Positions 5,843 to 8,472 of a DNA stretch of 8,472 bases are shown here, in pieces; positions within the stretch are counted from its first letter, which is position 1, and the number at the start of each line of letters is the position of its first letter. Source of the stretch: Desulfobulbaceae bacterium. GTDB lineage: Bacteria > Desulfobacterota > Desulfobulbia > Desulfobulbales > Desulfocapsaceae. The notes under the pieces were generated by a model, which was not told where the DNA came from, did not search any database, and saw nothing but the letters and a program-made list of their open reading frames with translations. Location of the stretch: positions 1 through 8,472 of the forward strand of contig JAIRRG010000232.1 in the NCBI GenBank assembly GCA_031256095.1, in the 5' to 3' direction. Made by a program: the position numbers and the translations under genes.

Positions 5843-6768
5843 ACACCGGACGCCGAAAATTCCGCGCCGCCGTCCTGTCGGTTACCACCGCTGTAATCCT
5901 GGCGGTCATCAAATTCACGGTAGCCCTGGCCAGCGGCTCGCTCGCCATGCTGGCGGCGGCCCTCGAATCGATGCTTGATATTGTCATGTCGGGGCTTAAT
6001 CTGTTTGCTATCCGCCAAGCCGCCCAGCCCGCCGACGCCGGTCACGCCTATGGCCACGGCAAGTTCGAGACCATCGCCAGCCTGATTCAAGCGCTAGTTA
6101 TCGGCGGCTTCGGCGTCTGGATTTTCATCGAATCCATTCGCCGGCTCTTTACCAAGGCCATGCCGTCACGTCTTACGGAAGGCATGGTTGTTTTGGCCGT
6201 GAGTGTGGTCGTTTCCTGGCTGGTCAGCGTCTATCTGGCGCGGGTCGGCAAGGAAACCGCCTCGATTGCCTTGCAAGCCGACTCTTTGCACTTCCGCATG
6301 GATGTTTTCACCAACCTGGCGATTCTGGCTGGTTTAGGGGCCATGCGCCTTTTCCAGTTGCCAAAACTCGACGCCGTGCTATCGGCTTTGGTTGCCGTCT
6401 ATATTTTCCGCGAGGCGATTCTCTTGATCCGTCAGGCACTGCGCGACGTTCTCGACGCGCAGCTGCCGGAAGATGTCCTGGCCCGCATTGAAGGAGCGGC
6501 GCGTCTGGGCGAAGCGGAATTTTTTCAGATCCACAACCTGCGCACCAGGACCATCGGCAACCGCAAGATGATTGACTTCCATCTGAATGTCTGTGGGCAT
6601 CTGAGCGTTGCCGACGCCCACCGCATCACCGACCGCATCGAGCAGGCGATACAAAATGAACTGGGCGATGCCGACGTCACTATTCATATCGAACCCTGCG
6701 AAAAAGATCTGTGCCGGGCGGAGGGCGGCGAGGGATTTTCCCATGTCCTGCCGCATTGCCGTTCGTAA
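5839..6768 (+). CDS. Cation diffusion facilitator (FieF-like) metal transporter
   Basis: This 309-residue inner-membrane protein exports divalent metal ions (Zn, Fe, Mn, Co or Cd in the family) in exchange for protons, as a dimer. About six membrane helices fill residues 8 to about 205, and a cytoplasmic C-terminal metal-binding domain runs from about 210 to 290 (FQIHNLRTRTIGNRKMIDFHL, LSVADAHRITDRIEQAI, VTIHIEP). The loop QPADAGHAYGHGKFETIASL (63-82) is the CDF signature. Of the four transport-site residues of E. coli FieF (Asp45, Asp49, His153, Asp157), the counterparts here are Glu43, Asp47, His151 and Asp155, so the first is changed from Asp to Glu. The C-terminal tail after the fold, CEKDLCRAEGGEGFSHVLPHC, has three cysteines and two histidines and may bind metal. 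The start overlaps the ykgJ-like stop by four bases. Substrate cannot be fixed from sequence. Confidence 0.92.
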   Translation: MNTGRRKFRAAVLSVTTAVILAVIKFTVALASGSLAMLAAALESMLDIVMSGLNLFAIRQAAQPADAGHAYGHGKFETIASLIQALVIGGFGVWIFIESIRRLFTKAMPSRLTEGMVVLAVSVVVSWLVSVYLARVGKETASIALQADSLHFRMDVFTNLAILAGLGAMRLFQLPKLDAVLSALVAVYIFREAILLIRQALRDVLDAQLPEDVLARIEGAARLGEAEFFQIHNLRTRTIGNRKMIDFHLNVCGHLSVADAHRITDRIEQAIQNELGDADVTIHIEPCEKDLCRAEGGEGFSHVLPHCRS

Positions 6769-6780
6769 GATGTGGACAAA

Positions 6781-6808
6781 TTGGCAAAAAAATGAATAAA
6801 ATTATCAA
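6781..6808 (+). promoter_or_regulatory. Candidate promoter for proC
   Basis: TTGGCA (6781-6786) is followed after 16 bases by TATCAA (6803-6808). They match consensus at five and four of six positions. The spacer is AT-rich, in contrast to the surrounding genes. Transcription would begin near 6815, leaving a leader of about 65 bases. That leader includes a short CCGC/GCGG hairpin (6828-6840). The gap between the transporter and proC is 111 bases, so an independent promoter is plausible. Confidence 0.35.
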
Positions 6809-6879
6809 CGAATCCGCAGACGGCCATCCGCTCATGGCGGTAAGATGTCATTGTGGCCAATAACAAGAAGGAGCGATTC

Positions 6880-7725
6880 ATGCTTTCCAGGCAACGAATA
6901 GGTTTCATCGGCGGTGGCAATATGGCCACGGCCTTAATTGGCGGCCTGCTGCAATCGGGTGCCGCCGCATCTGAAAATATCGTCTGTTCGGAGGTGCAGG
7001 GCGAGGTGAGGCGTGGCCTGAAAGAGCGCTTTGCCATCGCCGTCACCGGCGACAATCTCAAAGTGAGCCGCCAGGCCGACATCATCGTCTACGCCGTCAA
7101 ACCACAGGTACTGCCGGAAGTGCTGCGGCAAACGGCTGAAGTGGTCGATGACACGAAGCTGATCATCTCGATTGCCGCTGGCGTGCCGCTGGCGGCGCTG
7201 GCCCACGGCCTGGGCGTGTCTGAGGGAAAAATCCGGTTGATCCGGGTTATGCCGAACCTCTGCGCCCTGGTCGGCGAGAGCGCCACCGCCATTGCCGCTG
7301 GGGCCGGAACGCGGCCTGGCGATACGGATTTGGCCAAAACGATCTTCGACGCAGTGGGAACGAGCGTGGTTATGGGTGAGAATCTGCTTGACGCCTTCAC
7401 CGGCCTCGGCGGCAGTGGCCCGGCCTATGTCTTTCTCATCATTGAGGCACTGGCCGACGCCGGCGTCAACATGGGCCTGACGCGGCAAGACGCCCTGCTT
7501 GTCGCCGGGCAAACACTTTTTGGCACCGCCAAGATGTTTGTCCAGGGCCAGGAGCATCCGGCGCAACTGAAAGACCGCGTCTGCTCGCCGGGCGGCACCT
7601 CAATCGCCGGTGTCGAAGCTTTGGAACGGGGCGCTTTGCGCGCCACCCTCATGCAGGCGGTGGCAGCAGCGACCGAACGGTCACGGCAGCTGGGCCAGGT
7701 CATGGCGGCAAACTTCGGTAAATGA
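6880..7725 (+). CDS. proC: Pyrroline-5-carboxylate reductase
   Basis: This enzyme catalyses the last step of proline synthesis, reducing 1-pyrroline-5-carboxylate with NAD(P)H in the cytoplasm. The start chosen is the ATG at 6880, since AAGAAGGAG lies six bases before it. The upstream in-frame GTG at 6853 would place that ribosome site inside the coding region. The product has 281 residues (E. coli 269). The Rossmann fold opens with RIGFIGGGNMATALIGGLL (6-24), followed by VYAVKPQVLPEVL and RVMPNLCALVGE. The C-terminal dimerisation and substrate domain has GGSGPAYVFLIIEALADAG and the ProC signature SPGGTSIAGVEALERGALR (from residue 236). All are typical of a functional enzyme. A small winged-helix gene follows 55 bases downstream. 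Confidence 0.96.
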   Translation: MLSRQRIGFIGGGNMATALIGGLLQSGAAASENIVCSEVQGEVRRGLKERFAIAVTGDNLKVSRQADIIVYAVKPQVLPEVLRQTAEVVDDTKLIISIAAGVPLAALAHGLGVSEGKIRLIRVMPNLCALVGESATAIAAGAGTRPGDTDLAKTIFDAVGTSVVMGENLLDAFTGLGGSGPAYVFLIIEALADAGVNMGLTRQDALLVAGQTLFGTAKMFVQGQEHPAQLKDRVCSPGGTSIAGVEALERGALRATLMQAVAAATERSRQLGQVMAANFGK

Positions 7726-7780
7726 AAGGCGGTGGCAGAAAGTCGCCGTAATCACGAAAAAAAATAACAGGATAACAATT

Positions 7781-8014
7781 ATGAGTAGCGGCGAAACAGG
7801 TGCATTAAATAACGACTACAAGAAAATTCTCAGCGCTCTGGAGAAAAGCAAGGAACCAAAAGCCGGCAAGGAAATTGCCGCCGCCACCGGCATTGAAGCC
7901 AAGGCCGTCAGTTGCAAGATGACCGCCTTGAAGAAAAAAGGCATGGTTGATAGCCCAGAACGCTGCAAATACGCCATCACTGTCGCCGGGCGCGACGCAC
8001 TGAAAAGTGATTGA
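7781..8014 (+). CDS. Small winged-helix DNA-binding protein
   Basis: This 77-residue protein folds, by sequence, as a single winged helix. Helix 1 is DYKKILSALEKS (12-23), helix 2 is AGKEIAAATG (28-37) and the recognition helix is EAKAVSCKMTALKKKG (39-54). The wing MVDSPERCKYAITVAGRDAL follows. The KEIAAATG/AVSCKMTALKKKGMV pattern is like stand-alone MarR/ArsR-type helix-turn-helix proteins common in anaerobic proteobacteria, where an SPxRCxYA wing recurs. There is no ligand or dimerisation domain. AGGA lies about nine bases before the ATG, a moderate ribosome site. It lies 55 bases after proC with no terminator between, so it may share that transcript. Its targets are unknown; a link to proline metabolism is not implied by the sequence. 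Confidence 0.8.
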   Translation: MSSGETGALNNDYKKILSALEKSKEPKAGKEIAAATGIEAKAVSCKMTALKKKGMVDSPERCKYAITVAGRDALKSD

Positions 8015-8071
8015 TTCAAGATTTTCCACGGGCGCCATTCCAGCGAACTGTCACTACAAAACAGCCTACCG

Positions 8072-8099
8072 GGCGCATTACACCTCTGCCTCATGCGCC
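8072..8099. terminator. Weak stem-loop in the convergent gap between the wHTH gene and glnS
   Basis: A 7-bp stem, GGCGCAT (8072-8078) with ATGCGCC (8093-8099), encloses a 14-base loop. It lies in the 125-base gap between converging genes, where a terminator is expected. No T-run follows on either strand, so intrinsic termination is uncertain. Nothing else recognisable is in the gap. Confidence 0.25.
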
Positions 8100-8139
8100 T
8101 CAATAAGGCCAGTCAGCATGACGCCACCCGGCAAGCTCA

Positions 8140-8472
8140 TCAGCCCTTCGCCCATGAATCCCGCAAGGTCACGGCACGGTTGAAGACAGGCTGCCCCTTC
8201 CGCGACCGTACTGGGTCGGCGCTGAAGTAACCGTTGCGCTCGAATTGCACTGGGACGCCAGGCCTGGCCTCTTGCAGTGCCGGTTCGCCTTTGGCGTGCT
8301 CAATGAATATGCGCGAATTGGGATTGAGGTGGCTCTTGAAATCGACATCCTTGTCGGTGTCGGGGTGGAGCACGGAAAAGAGCCGGTCGTAGAGATAGGC
8401 CTGGCAATCAAAGGCTGTCTCCGCCGCCACCCAATGGATGGTCCCTTTGACCTTGCGCCCGCCGGCGTCACC
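8140..8472 (-). CDS. glnS: Glutaminyl-tRNA synthetase, C-terminal part (runs off right edge)
   Basis: The last 110 residues of GlnRS, which charges tRNA-Gln with glutamine, are visible and read inward from the right edge on the minus strand. They belong to the C-terminal anticodon-binding beta-barrels. Family landmarks are KGTIHWV, the AYLYDRLFSVLHPD segment, HLNPNSRIFIEHAKGEPAL, then VQFERNGYFSADPVRS and PVFNRAVTLRDSWAKG just before the stop. These match bacterial GlnRS (E. coli 554 residues) closely, so about four fifths of the protein lies outside the window. GlnRS is confined in bacteria mainly to proteobacteria, Bacteroidetes and a few other lineages; others use the GatCAB route. The gene converges with the proC/winged-helix unit. 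Confidence 0.95.
   Translation of the reverse strand, partial: GDAGGRKVKGTIHWVAAETAFDCQAYLYDRLFSVLHPDTDKDVDFKSHLNPNSRIFIEHAKGEPALQEARPGVPVQFERNGYFSADPVRSRKGQPVFNRAVTLRDSWAKG

Noticed and set aside
6823..6840. GCCAT/ATGGC and CCGC/GCGG stems as a terminator of the transporter gene
   Set aside because: The stems are only 4-5 bp and are followed by TAAGATG, not a T-run. They lie within the likely proC leader.
7770..7780. GGATAACAATT just before the winged-helix ATG, identical to part of the lac operator
   Set aside because: Only half of the operator is present, there is no dyad partner, and surrounding sequence is native coding context. It is a chance match, not a regulator site or vector contamination.
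1..8472. Search for a defence, toxin-antitoxin, phage or biosynthetic system
   Set aside because: All genes with clear homology belong to housekeeping, membrane or metal-handling families. No nuclease, toxin, integrase, transposase or repeat-spacer array was seen.

Overview
The window is an ordinary, densely packed bacterial chromosome segment. It is GC-rich except for one AT-rich gap at about 3560-3820. The gene families point to a proteobacterium in the broad sense, including the former delta group. The markers are a glutaminyl-tRNA synthetase (restricted in bacteria), a short NfeD paired with an SPFH protein, a CbpA-type DnaJ, and a FieF-type cation transporter. The genus cannot be named from this sequence. 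I found no phage, CRISPR, transposase, rRNA or tRNA.

Layout. 1-1028 (minus strand) holds dihydrofolate reductase followed 6 bases later by an HI0933/YhiN-family flavoprotein that runs off the left edge. 1190-1867 (plus) is a multi-pass membrane protein resembling the YciC/DUF975 type. 2086-3434 (minus) is an NfeD-SPFH membrane operon. 3435-3823 is a 389-base AT-rich gap holding an 85-bp imperfect inverted repeat of a widespread MITE/REP-like kind, and perhaps a decayed coding remnant. 3824-5339 (minus) carries a CbpA-like co-chaperone gene with a good sigma70-type promoter and, upstream of it, ssb with its own intrinsic terminator. 5462-6768 (plus) is a two-gene unit: a YkgJ-type cysteine-cluster protein whose stop overlaps the start of a cation diffusion facilitator. 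6880-8014 (plus) is proC followed by a 77-residue winged-helix protein. 8140-8472 (minus) is the C-terminal end of glnS, convergent with the preceding genes.

How the genes work together. Most are housekeeping: folate (DHFR), proline (ProC), DNA maintenance (SSB), protein folding (CbpA-like) and translation (GlnRS). The overlapping ykgJ-like/CDF pair suggests a metal-handling unit. The NfeD/SPFH pair is a well-known membrane-microdomain partnership. I see no convincing undescribed multi-gene system. The observations most worth checking are paired conservative changes in the DHFR active site, an Asp-to-Glu change at the CDF transport site, a nearly uncharged SSB tail, the compact divergent ssb/ykgJ control region, the AT-rich repeat region and the small winged-helix protein.
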